A stretch of 64,000 bases of DNA from Mediterraneibacter gnavus ATCC 29149 (GTDB taxonomy: Bacteria; Bacillota; Clostridia; Lachnospirales; Lachnospiraceae). Position 1 is the stretch's first letter. Each line of letters begins with the position of its first letter. The DNA is taken from the NCBI RefSeq assembly GCF_008121495.1, contig NZ_CP043051.1, positions 2,871,001 through 2,935,000 of the forward strand, given 5' to 3'. The notes beneath the pieces were generated by a model. The model searched no databases. It was not told where the DNA came from and was given only the letters and a program-made list of their open reading frames with translations. The position numbers were made by a program, and so were the translations under genes. Below are positions 1-7,914 of the stretch, piece after piece.

Positions 1-3000
1 AAACAGAAGGAGGATACGAAATCCGAAGAAGATTCGGAGACGCCTGTGCAGGAGATCCCGGATGTGGAAGTAACGATATCCGGGGAAGATGCAGATGCAC
101 AGGCAGCAAGGGAACTGGAAGAAAAGATTGAGGATGGGGAAGTGATGATGTTTTCCGGTGCAGAGAATACCTTTACTGCAAGAGAAACGGTACATCTGGA
201 AAAAGGAGAAACCATCTACTATCCAAGTTATATTGGAAATTATCTGACCTGTTGGTTTACCGTAAATGGAAAGATTGCCTATTGTCTGGAATCCCATCGT
301 TCTTCACCGCCAAGTGGAGATTATGTGGCACAGGTATTGGACAGCAATAAAAACCTGCAGAAAGTGTTGTATTATGGCTATGGCGGTGCGGGGGATATTA
401 CCGGAAGTTATCTGTCTGGTAAGACAAAAGAAGAGAAGTATGTATATACGCATATCGCAGCCAGCTATGCTTACGCAGGTGAGGCAGGATTTACGGGATG
501 CAAGTATGAGGATCTGGTAAAAGCAGGGGTGATTGCCTATATTGACCATCTGTTTGCTATGGAAGAACCGCCGAAAGGGGAGATTTCCCTTTCTAAAACA
601 TCCGTAAAAGCAGTCCGTGATGGAAATGTGCAGAAAACACCGGATATCACATTGTCCGGGGATCATCGAAACTATATTTCTGTCAATGTGCCAAAAGACA
701 TCGCCATTTATAACAAGACAAAGGGAACTTCTGCAGAGAATGGTACGTTGAAGATTTATGGCGGTGATACGTTTTATCTGACTGCATCCATGCTCCATAC
801 CGGAACCTATTCCTCCGGAGAACTGCACGGTTCTGTGGGAGAGACTTGGAGAACTTTGGTGTTATCTACTGGAAACAATAATCAGGATATCGGAGTGTTT
901 GAATCAGAAAAGGCGAATCCGGTCAGCTTTACAGTCAACTGGCTGGAGATGACAAGGATTGAACTTCTCAAAAAAGATGCAGATACCAAGAACCCATTGG
1001 ATGGCGCAGTCTATGGCATTTATACAGACAGCAAGTGTGAGCATCTGTTAATGGAAATGCCAGCTACCGGGGAAGATGGAAAGGCAGTCAGTGATTACTT
1101 TGAGGCAACCATCAAAACCGTATATGTGAAGGAAATTAAGGCTCCAGACAGCTATGCGCAGAGTGATGTGATTCATAAGGTGGATGTGGAAGCCGGAAAG
1201 ACGGTTACGATCACTGCAACCGATGAGAGGGTAAAAGGCGCTGTCCATATCAAAAAGATTGATAAGGAGACACAGGACTTTCTTCCACAGGGAGACAGTT
1301 CCCTTGCAGGAGCCGTGTATGGTCTGTATGCCAGAGAGGATATTGTCCACCCAGATGGAAAGACGGGCGTTTTGTTCAAAAAAGACAGCCTCATCGCGCA
1401 GGGGGTGATCAAGGAAGATGGCACCTTAGATTTTTCTGAACTGTATCTGGGAAAAATGTATGTGAAAGAGATCACTCCGCCGGAAGGCTATACGGTGGAT
1501 CCAACAGAATATGAGGTGACCCTTACCTACGAAGGACAGGAAGTGGCAGAGGTAACCAGGGACCTGACCGTACAGGAACAGGTGAAGAAACAGGCGTTCC
1601 AGCTCATCAAGATCAGTGAAGATGGGAATCAGACAGAAACAGACCTTGTGGAAGGGGCTGGTTTTAAAGTGTACCTGGTTAGCAGCCTTTCCAAAGTAAA
1701 GAGTGGGGAATTACAGCCGTCCAATGGGGATCAGTTTACAGCGGAAGATTTCCGTGGGTATGATTTCAGTAAAGAAGAGGTGGCAGTGACCTATGTGGAT
1801 GGCAAGGCTGTGCCGGTGCCGGAACTCATTACGGATAAAAAGGGATATGCCCTTAGCCCGGAACTTCCGTATGGTCTTTATGTGGTAGAAGAAAGTACGG
1901 TGCCGGAGAATTTGAAAGCCATCGATCCGTTTTTAGTAAAGGTAGATGAGGACAGCAGAGAGCCGATGGTGTGGCGTGTGTTCGATGACCGTCCGTTTGA
2001 ATTTTTATTAAAGATTGTGAAAAAGGATGCACAGACAGGCAATCCGGTTTTGAAGGCAGGCGCTTCCTATAAAATCTTTGATATGGAAAAAGAGGAATAT
2101 GTAGAGCAGACGGTATTCTATCCGAAGAAAGAGACCATCAGTGTTTTCAAGACGAATGAGGAAGGTTATCTGGTCACACCGGAAGAGCTGAAATGTTCTA
2201 CCTATCGGATTGAAGAAGTGAAAGCGCCGGAAGGATTTGTAAGACAGGGGTATGAAATGTCCTTGTATGAAGGGCAAACTGTGATTTCTCCATTAGAAGT
2301 GAGCGAAAAAGGCAGTTACAAAGAAAATGCCAAAGAGGGAATCGTGATTACCGTTTCTTCTGATACTGCCCATCAGATCGATCCGGATACCGGAGCAGTT
2401 ATCGTGGAAGTCGAGCAGCCAAACGATGAACAGGTGGGAAGCCTGACATTAACGAAAACCGGGGAACAGCCAGTAGAGGTGAAGGGAGATTCCCTGCTTG
2501 CAAAAGCCAAGAGACTGGCAGGAAAGATCAAAGATGCAGTGACCGGAGAAGATACCGATACCGGGGTGTTCCATGACTTTGTATATGAAGAATCCGGCGT
2601 GGAAGGGGCAACCTTTGAGCTGTATGCTAAGGACACCATTTATTCTCCAGATGGAACAAAAGATGAGCAGGGCAATCCGGTTATCCGCTATGAAAAAGAT
2701 GATCTGGTAGCAACCCTGGTCACAGATAAAGAAGGAAAAGCAGTAGTGAACAATCTTCCACTGGGTTCTTATTATCTGAAAGAAACGGTGGCAGGCGACC
2801 ATTTCGTACTGAATCCGGAACAGAAGGAATTTACCCTGACCGCAAAGGATGATACCCAGGCAGTGGTTTACGAAGGGGTTGCCTATAAAAATGAAAGACA
2901 GAAGATTTCCATTTCTATAGAAAAGAAGGATGCAGTCACAGAAGAGAAGCTGGAAGGCGTTATCTTTGGATTGTATGCAAGAGAAGATATCCTGTCCCAG

Positions 3001-3915
3001 CAGGGTGAGGTTCTTGTAGAAAAGGATACGCTGTTGGAAAAGAAAGCAACGGATGAGAACGGACAGCTTACTTTTGACAGCGACCTCTACCATGGGAAAT
3101 ATTATGTGAAAGAGGAAGTGAGAAAACCGGGGTATCTTTCAAATGAGGAAATCTGGGAAATCGATGCCTCTTATACAGACCAGAACCTTGCAGAAATCCA
3201 GCTGACCAAAGAGGTGGAAAACCAGCCGACTGAGAGCCAGTTTACGAAAACCGATGCTACAACCGGGGAAGAACTGGAAGGAGCCAAGCTGCAGATCATC
3301 GATAAAGAGGGCAACATTGTGGAAGAGTGGATCAGTACGAAAGAACCGCACGTGGTATATGGACTGCCAGAGGGAACTTATACGCTCCATGAAGAATTGC
3401 CGCCTTATGCAGAGGGCTATGTATCTGCGGAAGATATCGAGTTTGAAGTAAAGGAAGATGGCAGTGTGACCAAGGTGGAGATGAAGGATGCCTATTCCAA
3501 AGTGGAAATCTCCAAGACGGATATTACCACAGGCAAAGAACTGAAAGGAGCCAAGCTGCAGATCTTAAATAAAGAGGGTGAGATTCTGGAAGAGTGGGTA
3601 ACGGACGGGAAACCTCATCTGGTAGAGAAACTTCCAGTAGGGGAGGAGCTGACTCTGCGTGAGATCACCGCACCGGAAGGTTATGAGATTGCAGAGGATG
3701 TGAAATTTACACTGGAAGATACTATGGAGATTCAGAAAGTGGAGATGAAGGATGCAAGAACACCGGAAACACCGGGTGTACCGCAGACAGGGGATAATCA
3801 CTGGAAACCAGTCCTGCTGTTTGTTCTTCTGGGAGTATCAGTAGCCGGACTCATGGTAACCATAATTTATAAGAAGAAACATGGAAAAACGGAAAAAGCG
3901 AAAAAAGAAGAATAA
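1..3915 (+). CDS. SpaA/CnaB-repeat surface adhesin with thioester-like head (5' truncated)
   Basis: This is a cell-wall-anchored surface protein carried by the ICE. The reading frame is open to base 1, so the start and signal peptide lie outside the window. An acidic N-terminal stretch precedes a thioester-domain-like head with the cysteine in YCLES (base 283). It is followed by about seven or eight CnaB/SpaA-type beta-sandwich repeats, recognisable by repeated K-x-D...L-x-GA-x-F/Y-x-LY and YYVKE motifs. The C-terminus has a VPQTGD sorting signal (3778-3795), a hydrophobic segment and a Lys-rich tail, the normal sortase anchoring layout. The last 35 bases overlap the sortase gene, so the two are probably co-translated. 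The usual TQ partner of the thioester cysteine appears as THIAAS. The likely job is adhesion or mating-pair contact; this is inference. Confidence 0.85.
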   Translation, partial: KQKEDTKSEEDSETPVQEIPDVEVTISGEDADAQAARELEEKIEDGEVMMFSGAENTFTARETVHLEKGETIYYPSYIGNYLTCWFTVNGKIAYCLESHRSSPPSGDYVAQVLDSNKNLQKVLYYGYGGAGDITGSYLSGKTKEEKYVYTHIAASYAYAGEAGFTGCKYEDLVKAGVIAYIDHLFAMEEPPKGEISLSKTSVKAVRDGNVQKTPDITLSGDHRNYISVNVPKDIAIYNKTKGTSAENGTLKIYGGDTFYLTASMLHTGTYSSGELHGSVGETWRTLVLSTGNNNQDIGVFESEKANPVSFTVNWLEMTRIELLKKDADTKNPLDGAVYGIYTDSKCEHLLMEMPATGEDGKAVSDYFEATIKTVYVKEIKAPDSYAQSDVIHKVDVEAGKTVTITATDERVKGAVHIKKIDKETQDFLPQGDSSLAGAVYGLYAREDIVHPDGKTGVLFKKDSLIAQGVIKEDGTLDFSELYLGKMYVKEITPPEGYTVDPTEYEVTLTYEGQEVAEVTRDLTVQEQVKKQAFQLIKISEDGNQTETDLVEGAGFKVYLVSSLSKVKSGELQPSNGDQFTAEDFRGYDFSKEEVAVTYVDGKAVPVPELITDKKGYALSPELPYGLYVVEESTVPENLKAIDPFLVKVDEDSREPMVWRVFDDRPFEFLLKIVKKDAQTGNPVLKAGASYKIFDMEKEEYVEQTVFYPKKETISVFKTNEEGYLVTPEELKCSTYRIEEVKAPEGFVRQGYEMSLYEGQTVISPLEVSEKGSYKENAKEGIVITVSSDTAHQIDPDTGAVIVEVEQPNDEQVGSLTLTKTGEQPVEVKGDSLLAKAKRLAGKIKDAVTGEDTDTGVFHDFVYEESGVEGATFELYAKDTIYSPDGTKDEQGNPVIRYEKDDLVATLVTDKEGKAVVNNLPLGSYYLKETVAGDHFVLNPEQKEFTLTAKDDTQAVVYEGVAYKNERQKISISIEKKDAVTEEKLEGVIFGLYAREDILSQQGEVLVEKDTLLEKKATDENGQLTFDSDLYHGKYYVKEEVRKPGYLSNEEIWEIDASYTDQNLAEIQLTKEVENQPTESQFTKTDATTGEELEGAKLQIIDKEGNIVEEWISTKEPHVVYGLPEGTYTLHEELPPYAEGYVSAEDIEFEVKEDGSVTKVEMKDAYSKVEISKTDITTGKELKGAKLQILNKEGEILEEWVTDGKPHLVEKLPVGEELTLREITAPEGYEIAEDVKFTLEDTMEIQKVEMKDARTPETPGVPQTGDNHWKPVLLFVLLGVSVAGLMVTIIYKKKHGKTEKAKKEE

Positions 3916-4675
3916 GCTGTGGATTCTGCAGTCAGTATTGTGTGCTGTCTGTATGTTCAGTGCAGCGCTGCTTTATTATGATTATGTGGCCGTTCCCCGG
4001 CAGAACAGGGAACTGGTGGAGGAGTTAAAAACCTGCTTCCCGGAGGATATTCCTCCGGGCGGGGGCTCTCCGGGACAGAAACCAGAACAGGCTGGAAGAG
4101 AACCGGAAGTGTCTGCCATTGACCTTCGATCCCTCCAGAGTAAGTATCTGAATGTTCGGGGCTGGCTTACGATCCCGGAGAGTGGCATCGATTATCCGGT
4201 ACTGCAGAGCAATGTGGAAGATCCAGAGTATTATCTGCGGAGAGATTACCGGGGAAACTACGACATCAATGGAAGTTTGTTCTTCCAGGCAGACTGTATT
4301 CTGGGAGAATCCGGGAATCTGACCATCTACGGTCACAACATGAACAGCGGTGCAATGTTCGGGAATCTGGATCAGTACGTCTCCTATGATTACTGGAAAG
4401 CACATCCCAAGGTGTTTTTTCAGACACAGGAAGGCATGGAAGAATACCAGATAGCGGCAGTTTTGAAAGCCGATGTGTCCATGTTTGACTTTCAGCAGGC
4501 ATCTTTTCACAGTCCACAGGGTGCGGAGGCTTATGTACAGCAGGCAAAAGCGCTGTCGCTGTTTGAAACAGGGGTAGATGGCATAGGTTGTGAGAAAACT
4601 CTGACACTGGTGACTTGTTCTTATGAGTGGAAAGAAGCCCGGAACATCCTTGTGGCAGTAAAAGTAGGGACTTAA
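3881..4675 (+). CDS. Class B sortase
   Basis: A 264-residue cysteine transpeptidase that attaches surface proteins to peptidoglycan. A Lys/Arg-rich N-terminus and one membrane segment (about residues 10-30) anchor it with the catalytic domain outside. The catalytic triad is visible: His in TIYGHNM, Cys in TLVTCSYE and Arg in KEARNIL. The length and the YDINGSLFFQ stretch fit SrtB rather than SrtA. It overlaps the 3' end of the adhesin gene, which strongly suggests that protein is its dedicated substrate. Sortase-substrate pairs of this kind are common in ICEs of gut Firmicutes. The ATG at 3881 is the first in frame. Confidence 0.93.
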   Translation: MEKRKKRKKKNKLWILQSVLCAVCMFSAALLYYDYVAVPRQNRELVEELKTCFPEDIPPGGGSPGQKPEQAGREPEVSAIDLRSLQSKYLNVRGWLTIPESGIDYPVLQSNVEDPEYYLRRDYRGNYDINGSLFFQADCILGESGNLTIYGHNMNSGAMFGNLDQYVSYDYWKAHPKVFFQTQEGMEEYQIAAVLKADVSMFDFQQASFHSPQGAEAYVQQAKALSLFETGVDGIGCEKTLTLVTCSYEWKEARNILVAVKVGT

Positions 4676-4680
4676 ACGGG

Positions 4681-5239
4681 GAAAGTGTTCAAAGATAGGT
4701 ACTTTCTTCTGCTCTCTGGATATATCCTGCGGTGATCTGGGGCAATTTCCTGCGGGAAGTGTTCAAAACCACTCCAAAAGTGCAGAATGTGAGACGGGAT
4801 GGAAGTCGGAAAGTGATGCTACGGAACAAAAAGTGTTCGAAGTTAAGGAACGTGCAACAAGTTGTGGCGGCTTGTGTAGTCTTGTAGTGTTGGAGGAGTG
4901 TTCAAAAGTGGGTGCTTTTCCAGCCCTTTGGTGACTTTTTGGAACTGAAGTTGCCGGGAAGTGTTTGAAAGTACCCAAAAAGTGCAGAATGTGAGACACA
5001 ACTGCATGAAAAAGACAGTACCATCATAAAAAAAAGGTGTTCGAGGATGTAGGATGCACAACGAAATGTGGCGTGATGTAGTGTCAGAAAGTGTTCGAAG
5101 ACTGAGACTTTCGCAGCTATCTGGATGTATCTTCTATCTATCGGAAGAGTGTTTTCAAGAAGTATTTAAAAATAGAAAAACTCTGTTCAACTGCCTGAAA
5201 AAGCGTTACAATCATTCCATAAAGACAGGGAGGTGTTCC
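4681..5239 (+). repeat. Degenerate ~200-bp tandem repeat with GTGTTC(A/G)AA motifs
   Basis: There is no convincing gene in this 560-base stretch. Copies of AAGTGTTC(A/G)AA or close variants sit near 4683, 4757, 4831, 4896, 4959, 5034, 5088 and 5146. A longer word, AAAAGTGCAGAATGTGAGAC, occurs near 4776 and again near 4977, about 202 bases apart. Aligning the blocks gives about 2.7 degenerate units starting near 4681, 4896 and 5087. Sequences around the motifs also match loosely, for example the T-rich CTTTC...TCTGGAT(A/G)TATC stretch in units 1 and 3. The role is unknown. Confidence 0.6.
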
Positions 5240-5419
5240 ATGGAGCAGAAAGAACAAACAAAGTGCATGGGTTCGGACGGAATGCAGAAAATGAACGGTG
5301 TTATCAATGCCGATCTCATGACTGTGGAAGAGATTCATCAGAAGCTGGACGCAGGATACAAGGATATGGAAAACGGAAGAGTACGGGAGGCATCGGAAGT
5401 CTTTGCAGAATTTCGATAG
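5240..5419 (+). CDS. Small antitoxin-like protein
   Basis: A 59-residue protein with a good ribosome-binding site (GGGAGGTG) just before the ATG at 5240. The C-terminal half (NADLMTVEEIHQKLDAGY, then KDMENGRVREASEVFAEFR) resembles short RelB/Phd-like antitoxins of Firmicutes, in which an EIHxKLxxGYxDMxxGR motif is typical. No RelE/ParE toxin follows, so it is either an orphan or partnered elsewhere. The family assignment is from recall of the motif and is tentative. Confidence 0.55.
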   Translation: MEQKEQTKCMGSDGMQKMNGVINADLMTVEEIHQKLDAGYKDMENGRVREASEVFAEFR

Positions 5420-5456
5420 CAGCATGAAACAAAATAAATGTGAAAGGGGGAAGAAG

Positions 5457-5657
5457 ATGCAGGTTGTTATTGAGATACCCAAAGAAGTATTGTACGATAC
5501 AAAGCAAACGATAGAACAAGCAACAGACTTTGCAAAAAGTGTAACTGCATTAGGATTTTATAAGCAATATGGGGTATCTGTGGAATTGTGTTCCCAGGTT
5601 GCTGGCATAACAGAGAAAGAATTTTTATCAGAAGTAAAACGTAGTTTTATAGGATAG
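5457..5657 (+). CDS. UPF0175-like small helix-turn-helix protein
   Basis: A 66-residue protein. The ATG at 5457 follows GAAAGGGGGAAG. The pattern TALGFYKQYGVSVELCSQVAGITEKEFLSEV matches the compact HTH of UPF0175-type antitoxins (LKLYKxGxIS...AAxLAGMSxxEFL). It lies 37 bases after the antitoxin-like gene and has no PIN-domain toxin beside it. It may be an orphan antitoxin or a small regulator. Confidence 0.5.
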   Translation: MQVVIEIPKEVLYDTKQTIEQATDFAKSVTALGFYKQYGVSVELCSQVAGITEKEFLSEVKRSFIG

Positions 5658-5701
5658 CAAAAACCAGATGCGTAGAATGTGAAATACAAGGTCTTTTGTT
5701 C

Positions 5702-5730
5702 TTGACAAGTGTGTCAGAAGCGGTTACACT
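5702..5730 (+). promoter_or_regulatory. Promoter of small RNA upstream of pemK-like gene
   Basis: TTGACA at 5702-5707 and TACACT at 5725-5730 are separated by 17 bases. The next feature is a short structured region ending in a terminator, not an ORF. Confidence 0.6.
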
Positions 5731-5736
5731 ATGCCT

Positions 5737-5800
5737 AGTGATCGCACTACAGAAACTTGTGAAGCCTGTAGTCCGGAGAGACTCCTACGGGGGTCTTTTC
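5737..5800 (+). ncRNA. Putative small structured RNA ahead of the pemK-like toxin
   Basis: It runs from about 7 bases after the -10 element to a T-run after a 7-bp stem (AGACTCC at 5779-5785, GGGGTCT at 5790-5796). The transcript would be about 65 nt and ends well before the toxin start at 5928. A conserved pemK RNA motif of unknown function has been described upstream of pemK genes in Firmicutes. Whether this is a member cannot be decided without a covariance model. An RNA antitoxin or an attenuated leader are alternatives. Confidence 0.4.
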
Positions 5801-5927
5801 GTTATTATAGGACAGATAAGAAATGGTTTTGGGTGGTGTAAGACTTATTGAAAAGCCTAAAAAGTAGTTGAAGATACACATTGGGTGAATTATAATGAAT
5901 TTTATCATATATGAGTAGGTGATGCGA

Positions 5928-6449
5928 ATGAATCAGGAAGCACAGGAATATTATAATATTGCCAGTTGGACAAAAGATAAAGTAAATTACAATCGGGTAT
6001 CAAAATTTAATACGAATAAACATAGACAGGTTTTACATGGGCAAATATGGTTTTGTGATTTGGGATATAACATAGGAACGGAGAAAAATAAAATGCGTCC
6101 GGTACTGGTGATGTCCAATAATAAAATCAATAATTCTGAAAAAGTGGTAGTTGTTTGTATTACCGATGCAAAAGGAAAAGTAAACGCAAGATGTTTGCCG
6201 ATTCAGGATTCATGGTTTTTGTTATATTCTGATACAGAAGATGAAGAAAAGCAAGTGATTCCGGGAAGAACGATACCAGCGTCTATGCATACTTATGAAT
6301 TTTTGGATAAAGACAGTATGATCCAGTGTGAGGAGATACGTGCAGTTAGTAAGGCAAGGCTGGATGCAAATCGAGGATGTATTGGTACTTTAACACCGGA
6401 AGATTTTAATCTTGTAAAAGGAAAATTCAAAAGAGCATACAACCTGTAA
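5928..6449 (+). CDS. PemK/MazF-family endoribonuclease toxin
   Basis: About 173 residues from the ATG at 5928, chosen because AGGTG (5917-5921) lies 6 bases upstream; an ATG at 5922 is possible. The core HGQIWFCDLGYNIGTEKNKMRPVLVMSNN carries the MazF-fold signatures (G-x-I/V-W first strand, RPVLV), and VVVVCITDAKGK is the second strand. Members cleave mRNA or tmRNA as toxins of type II systems. No MazE-like gene sits directly upstream; the nearest small genes are the antitoxin-like ORFs at 5240 and 5457. The N-terminus is longer than in minimal MazF (about 110 residues), as in other Clostridial forms. Confidence 0.8.
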   Translation: MNQEAQEYYNIASWTKDKVNYNRVSKFNTNKHRQVLHGQIWFCDLGYNIGTEKNKMRPVLVMSNNKINNSEKVVVVCITDAKGKVNARCLPIQDSWFLLYSDTEDEEKQVIPGRTIPASMHTYEFLDKDSMIQCEEIRAVSKARLDANRGCIGTLTPEDFNLVKGKFKRAYNL

Positions 6450-6470
6450 AATGTGACTGCTAAAAATTTG

Positions 6471-6499
6471 TTGACAAAGAGAAGGTAGTTGCATATAAT
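6471..6499 (+). promoter_or_regulatory. Consensus sigma-A promoter of the metK operon leader
   Basis: TTGACA at 6471-6476 and TATAAT at 6494-6499 with exactly 17 bases between them. This is one of the strongest promoters in the window and lies about 255 bases upstream of the metK start. Confidence 0.75.
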
Positions 6500-6613
6500 A
6501 AAGAAGAACAGAGATACTATGATTAAGTCCCACGCTTGAGCAATCAAGATACAGTGGGTACTTTATAAATGTTTAAACGAAGCCGTAGGACCGTAAGGTA
6601 TAGCTTCTGGAGG

Positions 6614-6639
6614 CTCCCCAGTTTATCTGGGGAGTTTTT
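6614..6639 (+). terminator. Intrinsic terminator within the metK leader
   Basis: An 8-bp stem CTCCCCAG (6614-6621) / CTGGGGAG (6627-6634) with a TTTAT loop and then TTTTT. Confidence 0.8.
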
Positions 6640-6687
6640 CTTTGGAAAGATTTATGATAATAAAAAAATGAAAGTAATAAGAAAGCT

Positions 6688-6731
6688 GGCAGGATATGTT
6701 CCCGTAAAAAGGAAGGTATCCTGCCTTTTTT
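6688..6731 (+). terminator. Second terminator-like hairpin just upstream of metK
   Basis: GGCAGGATAT (6688-6697) pairs with GTATCCTGCC (6716-6725), followed by six T. The metK ribosome-binding site starts about 7 bases later, so it could work as an attenuator. Confidence 0.7.
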
Positions 6732-6753
6732 GCATGAAAGAGAGGAAATTCAT

Positions 6754-7914
6754 ATGAGAAAATTTTATACAGCAGAAGCAGTAACAGAAGGACATCCGGA
6801 CAAATTGTGCGACCAGATCGCAGATGCAATCTTGGATGTGTGTCTGAAGAATGATGAAAATTCCAGAGTAGCCTGCGAAGTGCTTGCTACAAAAGGAAAT
6901 ATTATTGTGGCGGGAGAGATTACCAGTGCCTATGAACCGGATGTGTTTGCAGTCGTGCGAAAGGTACTGTCTGATATTGGGTATTCCAGTGAGGGGATTG
7001 CAATGGATACCTTTGTCCATCAGCAGAGTCCCGATATCGCAGGGGCAGTCGATACTTCAAAAGAACGAAGGGAAGGAGTGTCTGACAATCAGATGGACTG
7101 GTTCCAAGGGGCAGGGGATCAGGGAGTGATGATCGGATATGCCTGTGATGAGACGAAGCAGCTCATGCCCATACCCGTAGTGTTGGCAAATCGAATTGTC
7201 CGAGAATTATCTGCTTGCAGACAAAGCTCTTATATTCAGGGAATTCTACCCGATGGAAAAGCCCAAGTGACCGTAGAATATGAAAACGGAAAGCCTGTTC
7301 GACTGGACAGTGTGGTAGTGTCCTGTCAGCATACGGAGGACAAGAATCTGAAGAAACTGGAAGCAGAGATCCGAAAAAAGGTGCTTCTTCCGGCACTTCG
7401 TCTCCTTCCGCCAGATGAAGATACAAAAATTTTTATCAATCCATCAGGTCGTTTTGTCTGCGGAGGCATGGATGCAGATACGGGACTGACCGGAAGGAAG
7501 TTGATGGTAGACAGTTATGGCAGCATGGTTCCCCATGGCGGCGGAGCATTTTCTGGGAAAGACTGTTCAAAAGTAGACCGTTCGGTAGCGTATATGGCCA
7601 GATACATTGCCAAGAACATTGTCGCTGCGAGACTTGCCAGCAGATGTCAGGTGTCTTTGGCCTATGCCATTGGGGTTGCCCAGCCGGTCATGGTGCAGGT
7701 GGATACGTTTGGTACGGGGAAGGTGTGTGCCGATGACTGTCTGGAGCTGGCAATCCCGCTGGTGTTTGGGCTGACTCCGAAGCAGATTGTGGATAGCCTG
7801 CGCCTTACCCGTCCGATTTTCCGACAGACAGCAGCTTTCGGACATTTCGGGAGAAAAGAGTTTCCGTGGGAGCGTACCGATAAGGTGGAGGCTCTTCGCA
7901 ATGCGGTGATCTGA
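6754..7914 (+). CDS. metK: S-adenosylmethionine synthetase (ICE-encoded)
   Basis: A 386-residue methionine adenosyltransferase making SAM from methionine and ATP. The signature motifs are present: GHPDK near the N-terminus, GAGDQG near residue 116, and the glycine-rich GGGAFSGKD, with HGGGAFSGKD intact for phosphate binding. The length is normal for the family, so the enzyme looks active. The start at 6754 follows AGAGAGG. The stop overlaps the next ATG by one base. It sits at the head of the ICE transfer operon, so it is probably an extra copy besides a chromosomal metK. It may supply SAM for element-borne methyltransferases outside the window; this is inference. Confidence 0.95.
   Translation: MRKFYTAEAVTEGHPDKLCDQIADAILDVCLKNDENSRVACEVLATKGNIIVAGEITSAYEPDVFAVVRKVLSDIGYSSEGIAMDTFVHQQSPDIAGAVDTSKERREGVSDNQMDWFQGAGDQGVMIGYACDETKQLMPIPVVLANRIVRELSACRQSSYIQGILPDGKAQVTVEYENGKPVRLDSVVVSCQHTEDKNLKKLEAEIRKKVLLPALRLLPPDEDTKIFINPSGRFVCGGMDADTGLTGRKLMVDSYGSMVPHGGGAFSGKDCSKVDRSVAYMARYIAKNIVAARLASRCQVSLAYAIGVAQPVMVQVDTFGTGKVCADDCLELAIPLVFGLTPKQIVDSLRLTRPIFRQTAAFGHFGRKEFPWERTDKVEALRNAVI

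Larger units (their letters stand above)
6506..6753 (+). ncRNA. Long structured leader of the ICE metK operon
   Basis: About 250 untranslated bases lie between the promoter and metK. They contain two terminator-like hairpins, listed separately, the second ending only a few bases before the metK ribosome-binding site. The 5' part has a possible CCCAC/GTGGG pairing (near 6529 and 6555). The SAM-I start consensus and its GAGGGA core are not recognisable. The arrangement suggests transcription attenuation by an unidentified ligand or factor; this is inference. Confidence 0.45.

Noticed and set aside
4681-5240. CRISPR array
   Set aside because: The repeats are degenerate, irregularly spaced and much longer than CRISPR units; no cas genes are present.
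6506-6753. SAM-I riboswitch upstream of metK
   Set aside because: The conserved start and core of SAM-I are not recognisable; only terminators and a few short pairings are visible, so no class is named.
6569-6757. A 62-codon ORF in the metK leader
   Set aside because: It spans two terminator hairpins, has no ribosome-binding site and no known motif.
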